NCBI RefSeq assembly: GCF_001544975.2
Contig: NZ_FCOG02000015.1
Location: 62,001 to 126,000 of the forward strand
Source: Caballeronia arationis
Lineage (GTDB): Bacteria > Pseudomonadota > Gammaproteobacteria > Burkholderiales > Burkholderiaceae
Reading direction: 5' to 3'
DNA length: 64,000 bases
Shown here: one piece after another, positions 1 through 9,241 of the stretch
Layout of the letters: every line of letters begins with the position of its first letter
Position numbering within the stretch: the stretch's first letter is position 1
The notes under the pieces: generated by a model
Seen by the model: the letters and a program-made list of their open reading frames with translations, nothing else
Databases searched by the model: none
What the model was told of the DNA's origin: nothing
Position numbers and translations under genes: made by a program

Positions 1-12
1 CGACGTGCCCGC

Positions 13-61
13 ATGACTCGTCGCGCCTTCGAAGCCAATTCGAATTCGCACGACGAGTCAT
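13..61. repeat. Perfect 11-bp inverted repeat with 27-bp spacer
   Basis: ATGACTCGTCG at 13-23 is exactly complemented by CGACGAGTCAT at 51-61. The right arm is followed by the T-rich run ATTTCTT. It could be a long-looped terminator of a gene that ends left of the window, or an operator for the phospholipase genes that start just downstream. No Pho-box-like tandem repeat is visible here. The role is inferred only from position. Confidence 0.45.
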
Positions 62-107
62 ATTTCTTACACAGGTAATACCTATCCTTGGACCCCATCT
101 CTTCCAG

Positions 108-440
108 ATGCGCGTGTCGGGTATGCCTGCGTTCTTCCCTCATTACGTCTTCACCCTTCTTGCGCGCGTCGCCCGCTCGAAGCTGCAGCGGGTGCTTCGG
201 CGTCCCTCGCTTGCGCTCATTGTGCTGCTCGCTTGCGCAAGCGTTTGCGCGTGCGACAACGCGAGCCACGACGACCGGCCAACGCCCGCAACGTCCCTTT
301 CTGAACTTCCCATCCCGCAACAGCAGCAAGCCGTGAGTTCCCTGCAAAGCTGGGCGCAGCAGGCGACCACAGGCGAGGCCCCGGCGCCTCGCCCTGCGTC
401 CGATGCACTCGCCCCGCCCGTCATCCACACCGTCGACTAA
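108..440 (+). CDS. Small putative lipoprotein upstream of phospholipase C
   Basis: A 110-residue protein with a basic N-terminus, a hydrophobic stretch near residues 34-46 (LALIVLLAC) that ends in a lipobox-like L-L-A-C, and then a Pro/Ala/Gln-rich, probably unstructured tail. This would fit a lipoprotein exported by Sec and anchored in a membrane. An in-frame Met at residue 7 is an alternative start. The stop lies 22 bp before the phospholipase C start, so the two are probably co-transcribed. I do not recognise a family. A companion or chaperone role for the phospholipase is conceivable but unsupported. A different-frame reading at 88-336 looks much less protein-like. Confidence 0.45.
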   Translation: MRVSGMPAFFPHYVFTLLARVARSKLQRVLRRPSLALIVLLACASVCACDNASHDDRPTPATSLSELPIPQQQQAVSSLQSWAQQATTGEAPAPRPASDALAPPVIHTVD

Positions 441-462
441 CCCATCCCCTGGTGCAAACCAC

Positions 463-2574
463 ATGACATCGAAAAACCGACGCGAATTCCTGCGCGCCGC
501 CGCTCAGGCGGCCGGCGCCGTCACTGCATTGAACGTGATGCCGGACGGCATCCGCAACGCGCTCGCGATCCCCGCGCACAACCGGCACGGATCGATCAGG
601 GACATCGAGCACATCGTCGTGCTGATGCAGGAAAACCGCTCGTTCGATCATTACTTCGGCACCTTGCGCGGCGTGCGCGGCTTCGGCGACACGCGTGCGG
701 TCACGCTGCCGAACGGCAAGCCCGTCTGGCATCAGCCGATCGCCGCGGGTGCAGGCGAAGTGCTGCCCTTTCATCCGGCCGCACAGAACCTGGGCCTGCA
801 GTTCCTGCAGGACCTGCCGCACGACTGGCAGAGCGGCCTCGGCGCGTTCAACGGCGGCCGCTACGATCAATGGGTGCCGTACAAGGGCACGACGACGATG
901 GCGTACCTCACGCGCGAGGACATTCCGTTCCACTATCGGCTCGCCGACGCCTTCACGATCTGCGACGCATATCACTGCTCGACCAACACGTCGACGGATC
1001 CGAACCGCTACTACCTTTGGACCGGCTACGTCGGCAACGACAACACCGGCGGCGGCCCGGTCATCGACAACGCCGAAGTCGGTTACGGCTGGTCCACGTA
1101 TCCGGAGGTGCTGGAGCGCGCGGGTATCTCGTGGAAGGTCTATCAGGACATCGGCACCGGGCTCGACGCCAAGGGCTCGTGGGGCTGGACGCAGGACGCG
1201 TTCATCGGCAATTACGGCGACACGTCCCTGCTCTACTTCAAGCAGTATCAGAACGCGCAGCCCGGCAGCGCGCTGTACGAGAAGGCGCGTCGCGGCACGA
1301 ACGCGGCCGCGGGCGACGGCTACTTCGACATCCTCAAGCGCGACGTGCAGAACAACACGCTGCCGCAGGTTTCGTGGATCGTCGCGCCGGAAGCGTTTTC
1401 CGAGCATCCGAACTGGCCGGCGAACTACGGTGCGTGGTACATCGACCAAGTGTTGCAGATCCTGACGTCCAATCCCGAAGTCTGGAGCAAGACCGCGCTC
1501 TTCATCAACTACGACGAGAACGACGGCTTCTTCGACCATCTCGTGCCGCCGTTCGCACCGGGATCGAGCGCGAACGGACTCTCGACCGTGGATACGACCG
1601 GCGAGTACTTCCCCGGCGACACGAAGTTCGCGCCCGGCCCCTACGGACTCGGCGCGCGCGTGCCGATGCTAGTAGTGTCGCCGTGGTCCAAAGGCGGGTG
1701 GGTTTGCTCGGAAACCTTCGATCACACGTCAGTGATCCGCTTCATCGAGTGCCGTTTCGGCCACGACCGCGACGTGAAGGAAGCGAACATCTCGCCGTGG
1801 CGCCGGGCCGTATGCGGCGATCTCACGTCGGCGTTCAACTTCGAGAATCCGAACGACGCATTTCCGACGCTGCCCCCGACGACGAGCTACGTGCCCGCCG
1901 ACAAGCAGCGTCATCCGGACTACGTCCCGCTGCCGCCGGCCTCGCAGGCCGTGCCGCGACAGGAGCCGGGCGTGCGTCGGTCACGTGCGCTGCCTTACGA
2001 GTTCTTCGTGCGTTCGCGGGTCGACGAATCGGAGAAGCAGGTGTCGATGGCCTTCATCAATACGGGCCGTGCGGGCGCGGTCTTCCTGCTGTATCGCGCG
2101 ACGAGCACCGACGCGCCCCGCACTTACACTGTAGAAGCAGGCAAGCGGCTCTCCGACCGCCTCGCGCTGGACGCCGACGGCAGCTTCGACTTCACGATCC
2201 ATGGACCGAACGGCTTCCTGCGCCGGCTGGCAGGCAAACCGGCAGCCGGCCACTGGTGGAACCAGCACGAGCGCGCGCTGCCCGATGTCGCAGAAGGCTA
2301 CGATGTAGCAAACGGCAACCTTCAGTTGCGCCTGAAGAACCTCGGCACGGCGCGGTGCGAATTCTCCATCGTCAACTCGTATGATCCTTCAGCTGTGATC
2401 AAGCGTCGCGTGGCGGGCGGCGATACGGCAGAGGTGTATCTGGACCTGCGTGACACGCACGGCTGGTACGACGTGCAGGTGACCGTCGATACGGACCGCA
2501 CGTTCATTCGCCGGCTTGCCGGTCACGTCGAGACCGGTCGCGACAGCGCGAGCGATCCCGCGCTCGGCGCCTGA
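463..2574 (+). CDS. Phospholipase C, phosphocholine-specific type, Tat-exported
   Basis: Hydrolyses phosphatidylcholine-type lipids outside the cytoplasm. The 703-residue protein fits the bacterial phospholipase C / acid phosphatase superfamily of PlcH and PlcN. It starts with a twin-arginine signal (RREFLRAAAQAAG, residues 6-18). The family signature ENRSFDHYFG lies at about residues 57-66. Later conserved stretches include NTSTDPNRYYLWTGY and NYDENDGFFDH. Two C-terminal beta domains (DUF756-like, roughly residues 510-700) follow. I chose the ATG at 463 because it places the Tat motif at the N-terminus; an in-frame ATG at 403 would add 20 unlike residues and overlap the upstream gene. A strong hairpin terminator follows. 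Haemolytic or non-haemolytic specificity cannot be told from sequence. Confidence 0.93.
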   Translation: MTSKNRREFLRAAAQAAGAVTALNVMPDGIRNALAIPAHNRHGSIRDIEHIVVLMQENRSFDHYFGTLRGVRGFGDTRAVTLPNGKPVWHQPIAAGAGEVLPFHPAAQNLGLQFLQDLPHDWQSGLGAFNGGRYDQWVPYKGTTTMAYLTREDIPFHYRLADAFTICDAYHCSTNTSTDPNRYYLWTGYVGNDNTGGGPVIDNAEVGYGWSTYPEVLERAGISWKVYQDIGTGLDAKGSWGWTQDAFIGNYGDTSLLYFKQYQNAQPGSALYEKARRGTNAAAGDGYFDILKRDVQNNTLPQVSWIVAPEAFSEHPNWPANYGAWYIDQVLQILTSNPEVWSKTALFINYDENDGFFDHLVPPFAPGSSANGLSTVDTTGEYFPGDTKFAPGPYGLGARVPMLVVSPWSKGGWVCSETFDHTSVIRFIECRFGHDRDVKEANISPWRRAVCGDLTSAFNFENPNDAFPTLPPTTSYVPADKQRHPDYVPLPPASQAVPRQEPGVRRSRALPYEFFVRSRVDESEKQVSMAFINTGRAGAVFLLYRATSTDAPRTYTVEAGKRLSDRLALDADGSFDFTIHGPNGFLRRLAGKPAAGHWWNQHERALPDVAEGYDVANGNLQLRLKNLGTARCEFSIVNSYDPSAVIKRRVAGGDTAEVYLDLRDTHGWYDVQVTVDTDRTFIRRLAGHVETGRDSASDPALGA

Positions 2575-2587
2575 AGCGCCCGGGCAG

Positions 2588-2618
2588 AAGGACAGCGGCT
2601 CCCCGCCGCTGTCCTTTT
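2588..2618 (+). terminator. Rho-independent terminator after phospholipase C
   Basis: AAGGACAGCGG (2588-2598) pairs perfectly over 11 bp with CCGCTGTCCTT (2606-2616) around a 7-nt loop and runs into TTTT. It starts 13 nt after the phospholipase stop codon. Confidence 0.85.
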
Positions 2619-2760
2619 CTACGCTTGCTTCGCAAGCACCTCAAATAACGATACGAACGGTTGCCATTCGCGCTAAAAGCGCATAGCAAGGGCTTGGCAC
2701 GCGAATCATCGGGTGTCGGATAACCTCTATCGGTTCGCATCCAAGACGAGGCGACCGGCG

Positions 2761-3888
2761 ATGGCATCGAAGAACGAACTCAAGCGATATCGCGCGAACC
2801 TGATCGACGAGCTTCACAGCGCGGCGCTTTATGAAACGCTTGCCCGCGTCGAGAAGGACACCTTCCGCAAGCAGGTGTTCGGCGAGCTGGCGCAATCGGA
2901 GCGCAAGCACGCTCGGGTCTGGGCGGACAAGCTGGAAGCGAACGGCGTGCGCGTGGAGTCGCGAGGCCCGGGCGTCAAGACCATCCTGATGCGCGGCCTC
3001 GTGCATGTATTCGGACCGGCCTTCGTCCTGCCGTCGCTCGCGGCCGCCGAATACGCGGATCGCAACAAGTACGCGGGACATCCGGATACCGAGGAGATGT
3101 CGGAAGAAGAGCATCGGCACGCAGACGTCGTGCAGGCAATGGCCGATGCCGACAAGCCCGACACGTCGAAGGGCGCGCAGATCGCGAGTGCGGAGTCGTG
3201 GCACAAGGGCGTGTCGTCGGGCAACGATTTGCGAGCGGCCGTTCTTGGCGCGAACGATGGCCTCGTGTCGAATTTCTGCTTGCTGATGGGTGTCGCGGGC
3301 GCGGGCACCAGCAACAAGACCATTCTCTTGACGGGGCTCGCCGGACTGATCGCCGGCGCCTGCTCGATGGCGCTCGGCGAGTGGCTTTCAGTGACCAACG
3401 CGCGCGAGCTTGCGAAGACGCAGATCGCGAGGGAAGCGGACGAACTCGAACAGACGCCCGAGGCCGAGGAGCATGAACTCAGCCTGATCTATCGCGCGAA
3501 GGGGCTCGACAGTGCGGTCGCGAAGCGCGTGGCATCGCAAATCATGCGCGACAAGGACAAGGCGCTCGACGCGCTCACACGCGAGGAACTCGGCCTCGAT
3601 CCTGCTGAACTCGGCGGCAATCCGTGGTCGGCGGCGGTGGTCTCGTTCTGCCTCTTCTCGATCGGCGCCATCTTTCCCGCCATGCCTTTCCTGTGGGCGA
3701 ACGGCTCAGCCGCTGTAATCCAGTGCATCGCGCTGAGTGTGCTGGCACTCGCTGCCATCGGCATGTTCACGTCGCTGTTCAACGGACGCGGCATCGCGTT
3801 TTCGGCTATCCGGCAGATCGTGATCGGCCTCGTTGCCGCCGGATTCACCTTCGGCGTCGGGCGATTGCTGGGCGTCTCCGTGACTTGA
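2761..3888 (+). CDS. mbfA: MbfA-like protein: ferritin-like domain fused to a VIT1/CCC1 iron transporter
   Basis: A 375-residue fusion. Residues about 5-140 are ferritin/rubrerythrin-like, with metal-ligand type motifs (E17, E25, ExxH at 47-50, and a SEEEHRH stretch near 110-118). Residues about 150-375 form a VIT1/CCC1 membrane domain opening with SGNDLRAAVLGANDGLVSNF and carrying several transmembrane helices. MbfA of alpha-proteobacteria has this architecture and exports iron to protect against iron and peroxide stress; the same role is inferred here. The ATG at 2761 follows an AGGCGA ribosome-binding sequence. An upstream in-frame GTG at 2713 would add 16 residues without family resemblance. 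No Fur or Irr box was recognised upstream. Confidence 0.85.
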   Translation: MASKNELKRYRANLIDELHSAALYETLARVEKDTFRKQVFGELAQSERKHARVWADKLEANGVRVESRGPGVKTILMRGLVHVFGPAFVLPSLAAAEYADRNKYAGHPDTEEMSEEEHRHADVVQAMADADKPDTSKGAQIASAESWHKGVSSGNDLRAAVLGANDGLVSNFCLLMGVAGAGTSNKTILLTGLAGLIAGACSMALGEWLSVTNARELAKTQIAREADELEQTPEAEEHELSLIYRAKGLDSAVAKRVASQIMRDKDKALDALTREELGLDPAELGGNPWSAAVVSFCLFSIGAIFPAMPFLWANGSAAVIQCIALSVLALAAIGMFTSLFNGRGIAFSAIRQIVIGLVAAGFTFGVGRLLGVSVT

Positions 3889-4680
3889 GCGCACGGGTCT
3901 TGCCGAACTAACCGATCGGTACATTTCCGCCGAGACCGAATGTGGTCCTGTAAAGCATCGGATAAAAAGCACGCCCCAACGCCGGGCCAAAGGCACTGAT
4001 ACCGCGCAAAACGCGTTCTGGATACGTTCCTAAAAGCGAAATAAAAGCACGTCCGTCAGTCAGACAAATGCGACTTACTGTGTGCGGGCAAGACAACATC
4101 CAGGATCAATCCGCCAAATTGAATGTCCGAGAGAGGCGTATGATGCACTGTATGCAACGTCCTCACGGCGCATGCGATTTACCGAACCGGGTCAAATGAC
4201 CGGAAATGTGCCGCACAGCAGCATTTAAAGCGTAAAGCCGTAACACGACGCTTACATTTTGATCCCCATCCTACCGAATGAGCATCTTACGGTCCTGGAA
4301 AAACATGCTTCTTTAGCCAATCCGATGTGACACCGTTTAGTCGTAACTTTGACAAGCGGACGCTCGACAGGCGCTAGACAGGCAGCAAAGATCCCCAACA
4401 TCAATACGGATGTTCCATTACGATAAAGGTCATCGTGCAAAGCATGAAAGACCCGGCTAAGACTTGGCTTTACGTCGCGTGTTAGGTTCATCCCCACCAT
4501 CGAAGCAAATCGTCCGCACGTGTAGCACGCACTCGCTGCACCTGAACCCTTGGCGCGAAAAGCCTTCCCCGTGAAGTTCCTCAGAGGATATGGAATGTTT
4601 TTTTCCAAGCTTATAGTTAGCAAAACGAAAGGCATGCAATCACATCGACTGATCGGGTGCGACGCCATCAGGAGTTATCT
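3889..4680. other. Long AT-richer intergenic region before the first EPS gene
   Basis: About 790 bp without a convincing gene. Base composition falls clearly between about 4200 and 4650. A 138-residue reading on the minus strand (4252-4668) lacks a ribosome-binding site and any protein-like pattern. A GGTCA-AA-TGACC inverted repeat lies at 4190-4201, and a TATAGT hexamer at 4612-4617 has no good -35 partner. No sigma-54 -24/-12 element was found. The stretch probably holds the promoter and a long leader for the glycosyltransferase operon that follows. Confidence 0.6.
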
Positions 4681-5922
4681 ATGAAGGTATTGATTGCGAA
4701 CACCTTGTATTACCCAGACGTAGTGGGTGGCGCCGAAGTCTCGACGCAACTGCTTGCGGAAGGGCTTGCCGCGGCCGGCGTCGACGTCACTGTCGTATGC
4801 GCGACTGGCACCGGTGTCGATCACATCAGCAAGCTCAATGGCGTGAAGATATGGCGGCTTCGTTTTGCGAATGTCTACTGGCCTCACCGCGCCGGCAAGC
4901 GATCGCGTGTGGCAAAGCTCGTATGGCATGCCATCGACACGCACAACCTCATCATGGCGCGCAAGCTGAAAGCCGTCGTGGCACGCGAGAAGCCGGATCT
5001 CGTGAGCACGAGCAATCTCTCTTGTCTGTCGGTTGACTTATGGCGGATCGCGAAGAACGCGGGCCTGCCGGTCGTTCACACGACGCGCGACTATTATCTC
5101 TTGTGCCCCGCGGCGACGATGCTCTCCAACAATCGGAGTTGCGAGCGTCAATGCACGCTCTGTGCGTGTTACGCGGGTCACAAGCGAACACAGTCGGAAA
5201 AAGTCGACATTGCCATTGGCGTCAGCCGCTTCGTGCTCCAGAAGCACCTCGACAACGGCTTCTTCGCCGGTGCGTCCTCGACAGGCGTCATCAGCGACTG
5301 TCATTTCTCCGATGTCGGCGCTCCCCCGGTCTCTTCCGCTCCGTCTGTCAAGGACGCGGTTCGTCTCGGCATGCTCGGCCGCATTTCGCCCGAAAAGGGT
5401 ATCGAGCTTCTGATCGACGAGCTGATGAAGGACACCTCGCTCAACTGGAAACTGACGATAGGCGGAACCGGCGACGGCGATTACGTCGCCAGCCTGAAGG
5501 CGCGCTACAACGACCCGCGCGTGCGGTTCCTAGGCCATGTCGACGCATCGAGCTTCCTGCGCGAACTTGACGTGCTGGTCGTCCCGTCGCGGTGGAACGA
5601 GCCGTTTGGCCGCGTGATCGTCGAGGCGTACTCGCAGGGGATACCTGTCGTGGGCGCCAACACTGGAGGAATCCCGGAGGTGATCGAGCCGACTTCCCAT
5701 CTTGTCTTCGACATCAACGAACCGCGATCGGTAATCGAAAGGATTCACGATGCGATCGAGATGGCGCGCGACCCTGAAACGCATGACCGGCTTTTGCGCT
5801 ACGCTGACTCTTTCAGTCCTGACAGGATGGTTGCAGCCTATCTGAAGGTCTATAGCGATGCGCTCAAGCAGAGCGCTACAAAGGAGAATCACGAGGCGCA
5901 GCTGCATGTGTCGAGCGAATGA
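4681..5922 (+). CDS. GT4-family glycosyltransferase with a four-cysteine motif
   Basis: A 413-residue retaining GT-B glycosyltransferase, probably adding a sugar to the lipid-linked EPS repeat on the cytoplasmic face. The N-terminal domain opens with MKVLIANTLYYPDVVGGAE. The C-terminal domain has LGRISPEKG and the nucleotide-sugar motif EPFGRVIVE (E-x7-E). After H133 and the D-Y-Y at 137-139, four cysteines lie at 142, 154, 158 and 161; the GT at 50406-51659 has cysteines at the same residue numbers. The ATG at 4681 follows AGGAG; an upstream ATG at 4657 is less likely. The stop is 12 bp before the BY-kinase gene. Confidence 0.88.
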   Translation: MKVLIANTLYYPDVVGGAEVSTQLLAEGLAAAGVDVTVVCATGTGVDHISKLNGVKIWRLRFANVYWPHRAGKRSRVAKLVWHAIDTHNLIMARKLKAVVAREKPDLVSTSNLSCLSVDLWRIAKNAGLPVVHTTRDYYLLCPAATMLSNNRSCERQCTLCACYAGHKRTQSEKVDIAIGVSRFVLQKHLDNGFFAGASSTGVISDCHFSDVGAPPVSSAPSVKDAVRLGMLGRISPEKGIELLIDELMKDTSLNWKLTIGGTGDGDYVASLKARYNDPRVRFLGHVDASSFLRELDVLVVPSRWNEPFGRVIVEAYSQGIPVVGANTGGIPEVIEPTSHLVFDINEPRSVIERIHDAIEMARDPETHDRLLRYADSFSPDRMVAAYLKVYSDALKQSATKENHEAQLHVSSE

Positions 5923-5934
5923 GGAAGCCTTCTG

Positions 5935-8220
5935 ATGAATAGACCCGCTCTTGATTATGTCCCCGCCCGCAGCGGCCCCACCGTAACGTCCACTACCGCG
6001 AGCCTTTACCAGGCGGCGGTCGACAACATATGGGGCGTCGTTCTAATCGTACTGGCAGTCACCTGCGTGGCAATCGGCTACGCATTTCTGTCGGTTCCAA
6101 GCTATACAGCCGACTCAGTCGTGCGAGTCGAATATCCGACCTCGAACGCACTCGGCCTCGATGCACGCTCGGGACGCGGCTCGCAGGAAGTCGTTCCGAA
6201 GACCCTGCCGAGCGATGCGGAGATGCAGATCATCCTGAGTCGCACGGTATTGTGGCCGGTCATCCAGAAGTACAAGCAGGACATCCTCGTCACGCCGGAT
6301 CAGGTGCCCGTCATCGGGCGCATCTCCGAACTCATTGCTGCGTCCCGTTCGTCCGACGAACCGATGCCAGCCTTCCTCGGCCTGCGTTCGTATGCGTGGG
6401 GCGGCGAAAAGATCGATGTGCAAACACTGCAGGTGCCGTCGCGCTATATCAACCAGGAGCTGACTCTGCGCGCACTCGCCGACCAGCGCTATGAGGTGAT
6501 CGACAAGAACGGCAACACGCTGATCGAAGGTGCCGCGGGTTCGCTCGCGCAGAAGGACGGCGTGTCCATTCTTGTGAGTCAACTCGTCGCGCGGCCCGGG
6601 ACGGAATTCATGGTCGAGCGCCTGAGCGAATACTCGGCGTTGCAGCGTTTTGGCAAGCAGGTCAAGGCATCCGAGCCCCAGAAGGAGTCTGGCGTTGTGC
6701 AGATATCCTATGAAAACAAGGACCCGAAACTCGCGCAGGACGTCACCAATGCGATTGCGCAGACGTATATCGCGTCGCACGTCGATCAACGCCGTACGGA
6801 AGCGGGAAGCACGCGCGAATTCATTCAGAGCGAACTGCCACGGCTCAAGGAAGAACTCAAGCGCACCGAAAGCAACCTCAGCGAATATCGAACGGACGCC
6901 GACTCGATGACGCCCAGTTCGGAAGCCGATTCGTATCTCAAGAGCACGCTCGACATCGACAAGCAGATTGCCGCGCTCGACATGCAGCGGACTCAAGTGG
7001 CGAGCCGCTTCGGCCCTGGCACGCGCGACATTCAAACCATCGACGAGCAGCTTGGGCTCTTGAAGCAGCAGAAGGCGCAACTGGAAAGCCGCTTCAGCCA
7101 GTTGCCCGAGTCGGACCGCAGAGCGGCCGACCTGACGCGTGAAGCGAAGGTTGCAGAGAGCATCTACGTGGCGATGCAGGGCAAGTCGAACGAACTCGAC
7201 GTCACGCGCGCCGGCACACTCGGCAACGTGCATCTCGTCGATTCCGCGCTTTTCCCCAGCGAGGCTTCCAAGCCGAAGCGGCTGGTCGTGATTGCCAGCG
7301 GTCTGGTTGCGGGCTTGCTGCTAGGGATGCTCTTCGTGATCTATCGCAAGCTGACGTCGCGTAGCATCGTGCTGAGCCCGGACGCCGCCGAATATCATTT
7401 GCAGCTTCCTGTTTTCGGTACCGTGGGCTTCAGCGCGGAACAGGCACGTTTGGAGGATTCGCCGATTCGCACGGCGCGCATGCTCAGCCAGCGCGCTGGC
7501 GTGCCGCCCTCCGACAAGACCGCGCTCGTTCTCTCGGCCGACACGCAGAACGAAGGCGCCATCGAGGCGTTACGCGCGATCCACGCATCGCTCATGCGCG
7601 ACATCGAGCGCACGGGCAGCAACGTGCTCGCGATCGTCGGTGCTGCGCCCGGTACCGGCAAGACATTCGTCGCATCGAATCTTGCGGTGATTCATGCGCA
7701 CGCCGGCAATCGCGTTCTGCTGATCGACGGCGACTTGCGGCGCGGCAAGGTCGCCACCGAATTCGGCTTGCCGAACGACATTGGCCTCGCCGACGTGCTC
7801 GCAGAGAAACAGGAGATCGACCGCGTAATCCAGCCGTGTGCCGTGCCGGGACTCAGCGTGATCTCGTCGGGCCTGCCGCCTGCCAACCCCTCGAAGCTCC
7901 TGTCCACGACGCGGCTGCGCCTGCTGCTAGAACGGCTCGCGCCTCACTACGACCTCATCGTGATCGATACACCCGCGGTGCTCGCCGCAAGCGACGCGGT
8001 GATGATCGCAGCGACAGCCGGATCGGCGGCGATCGTGGTGCGGCCGGGCGTGCAAACCGAGGATGAACTCGGCGAGACGACGCGTCGACTGGACCTCGCG
8101 GGTGCGCGTGTGGCCGGTGCAATTTTCAACGCAATGCCCAAACGTCGCAGCGAAAAGCGCATGCATCCCTACCCGAGTCATTACTCCGACCCATCCAGGC
8201 GTGGTCACTCACCTGCCTGA
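5935..8220 (+). CDS. Polysaccharide co-polymerase / BY-kinase (Wzc-like), weak tyrosine tail
   Basis: A 761-residue inner-membrane protein controlling EPS chain length and export. It has a Wzz-type N-terminal domain with a first transmembrane helix near residues 33-55, a periplasmic coiled-coil region (about 270-430), a second helix near 450-470, and a cytoplasmic BY-kinase ATPase domain. Walker A GAAPGTGKT is near residue 567 and Walker A' LLIDGD follows. The C-terminal tail has only two tyrosines (HPYPSHYSD) instead of the usual tyrosine cluster, so autophosphorylation may be reduced. The start follows GAGGAAG. It is a paralogue of 55604-57823. Confidence 0.9.
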   Translation: MNRPALDYVPARSGPTVTSTTASLYQAAVDNIWGVVLIVLAVTCVAIGYAFLSVPSYTADSVVRVEYPTSNALGLDARSGRGSQEVVPKTLPSDAEMQIILSRTVLWPVIQKYKQDILVTPDQVPVIGRISELIAASRSSDEPMPAFLGLRSYAWGGEKIDVQTLQVPSRYINQELTLRALADQRYEVIDKNGNTLIEGAAGSLAQKDGVSILVSQLVARPGTEFMVERLSEYSALQRFGKQVKASEPQKESGVVQISYENKDPKLAQDVTNAIAQTYIASHVDQRRTEAGSTREFIQSELPRLKEELKRTESNLSEYRTDADSMTPSSEADSYLKSTLDIDKQIAALDMQRTQVASRFGPGTRDIQTIDEQLGLLKQQKAQLESRFSQLPESDRRAADLTREAKVAESIYVAMQGKSNELDVTRAGTLGNVHLVDSALFPSEASKPKRLVVIASGLVAGLLLGMLFVIYRKLTSRSIVLSPDAAEYHLQLPVFGTVGFSAEQARLEDSPIRTARMLSQRAGVPPSDKTALVLSADTQNEGAIEALRAIHASLMRDIERTGSNVLAIVGAAPGTGKTFVASNLAVIHAHAGNRVLLIDGDLRRGKVATEFGLPNDIGLADVLAEKQEIDRVIQPCAVPGLSVISSGLPPANPSKLLSTTRLRLLLERLAPHYDLIVIDTPAVLAASDAVMIAATAGSAAIVVRPGVQTEDELGETTRRLDLAGARVAGAIFNAMPKRRSEKRMHPYPSHYSDPSRRGHSPA

Positions 8221-8287
8221 TATCAGGCATGCAAAATGCGTACGAGCTTCGACGAATCAGCCCCATGCGCAAAAGCAGGACACAACA

Positions 8288-9241
8288 ATGTCGATATCAA
8301 CAACAACTCAAAAATTCCTCAAGGGCCTGCTGCCCGATGCGTTATTCCTGAGCCTTTCGCATCGGCAGAAGGTTGGCCGCTTTCCTCGCCTTAGGCACCC
8401 GGTCACGTTCAATGAAAAAATCCTGCAGCGCTGCCTGTATCCCGATCCACGGTACGCCGACCTGACCGACAAGCTGCTCGTGCGCGACTTCATCAAGCGC
8501 ACGATCGGCGAGGAGCATCTGATTCCTTTGCTGGCGAGTCCGGAGACATTTACGGAGGCGGATTTCGCAGCCTTGCCTTCCTCGTTCGTGATGAAGGCCA
8601 ATCACGGAAGCGGCTTCGTAAAGATCGTCCATGACAAGACGCAGACTTCGTTCGAAGAGCTTCGTGCGCTCGGCGAAAAGTGGCTCAGGACGGACTTCTA
8701 TGACGTGGCAAGGGAGCGCCACTACCGTCAGATCGTACCGAAGCTCTTCTTTGAGGCCTTGCTCGTCGAGACTGACGGCAACGTGCCTCCCGACTTCAAG
8801 ATCCATTGCTTCAACCAACCGTCGGGTGCGCACCGGGCGTACATCCTCCATATCTCGGATCGGTTCAAGGCGCATCCGCGCGGCGATTTCTATGACGAGG
8901 AGTGGACTCAGCTGGCGATCAGGATCGGACACTATCCGTGCAGCACGGTGCCCACGCCGCGTCCCGCCCATCTCGACGCGATTCTCGCGTGTGCACGTTC
9001 CCTGTCGGCCGCATTCGACTACGTGCGCGTCGACCTGTACGCGCCCGGCGACAAGATCTACTTCGGCGAGTTGACGTTTACGCCCGGGGCGGGCGTCTAT
9101 CCGCTCTACCCGGAAAGCATCGATTACGAATGGGGGCGCATGCTGCATTCGCAGCCCGTCCTGCCGTCGCTCGCGACCGCCATGCCCGACATGCGAAGCC
9201 GCAAGGACGAGCATCACGGCGCGGACTTCGCTCAGCGGTAA
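8288..9241 (+). CDS. TupA-like ATP-grasp protein of polysaccharide biosynthesis
   Basis: A 317-residue protein resembling the TupA-like ATP-grasp family found in surface-polysaccharide loci. Typical stretches are PVTFNEKILQR near residues 37-47, FVMKANHGSG, PPDFKIHCFN and a closing FGELTFTPGAGVYPLYPE that would hold the metal-binding acidic residues. ATP-grasp enzymes form amide or similar bonds, and TupA is linked to teichuronopeptide synthesis. An amino-acid decoration of the EPS is therefore possible but unproven. The ATG at 8288 begins a family-like N-terminus; longer readings overlap the kinase gene. It is third in the EPS mini-operon. Confidence 0.75.
   Translation: MSISTTTQKFLKGLLPDALFLSLSHRQKVGRFPRLRHPVTFNEKILQRCLYPDPRYADLTDKLLVRDFIKRTIGEEHLIPLLASPETFTEADFAALPSSFVMKANHGSGFVKIVHDKTQTSFEELRALGEKWLRTDFYDVARERHYRQIVPKLFFEALLVETDGNVPPDFKIHCFNQPSGAHRAYILHISDRFKAHPRGDFYDEEWTQLAIRIGHYPCSTVPTPRPAHLDAILACARSLSAAFDYVRVDLYAPGDKIYFGELTFTPGAGVYPLYPESIDYEWGRMLHSQPVLPSLATAMPDMRSRKDEHHGADFAQR

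Noticed and set aside
421..1539. Long minus-strand open frame opposite phospholipase C
   Set aside because: Typical GC-rich antisense shadow: Arg/Val-rich, no domains, entirely covered by a well-supported gene.
4252..4668. 138-residue minus-strand reading frame in the gap before the first EPS gene
   Set aside because: No ribosome-binding site, no recognisable domain, amino-acid pattern unlike a real protein, and it overlaps the start of the glycosyltransferase gene.
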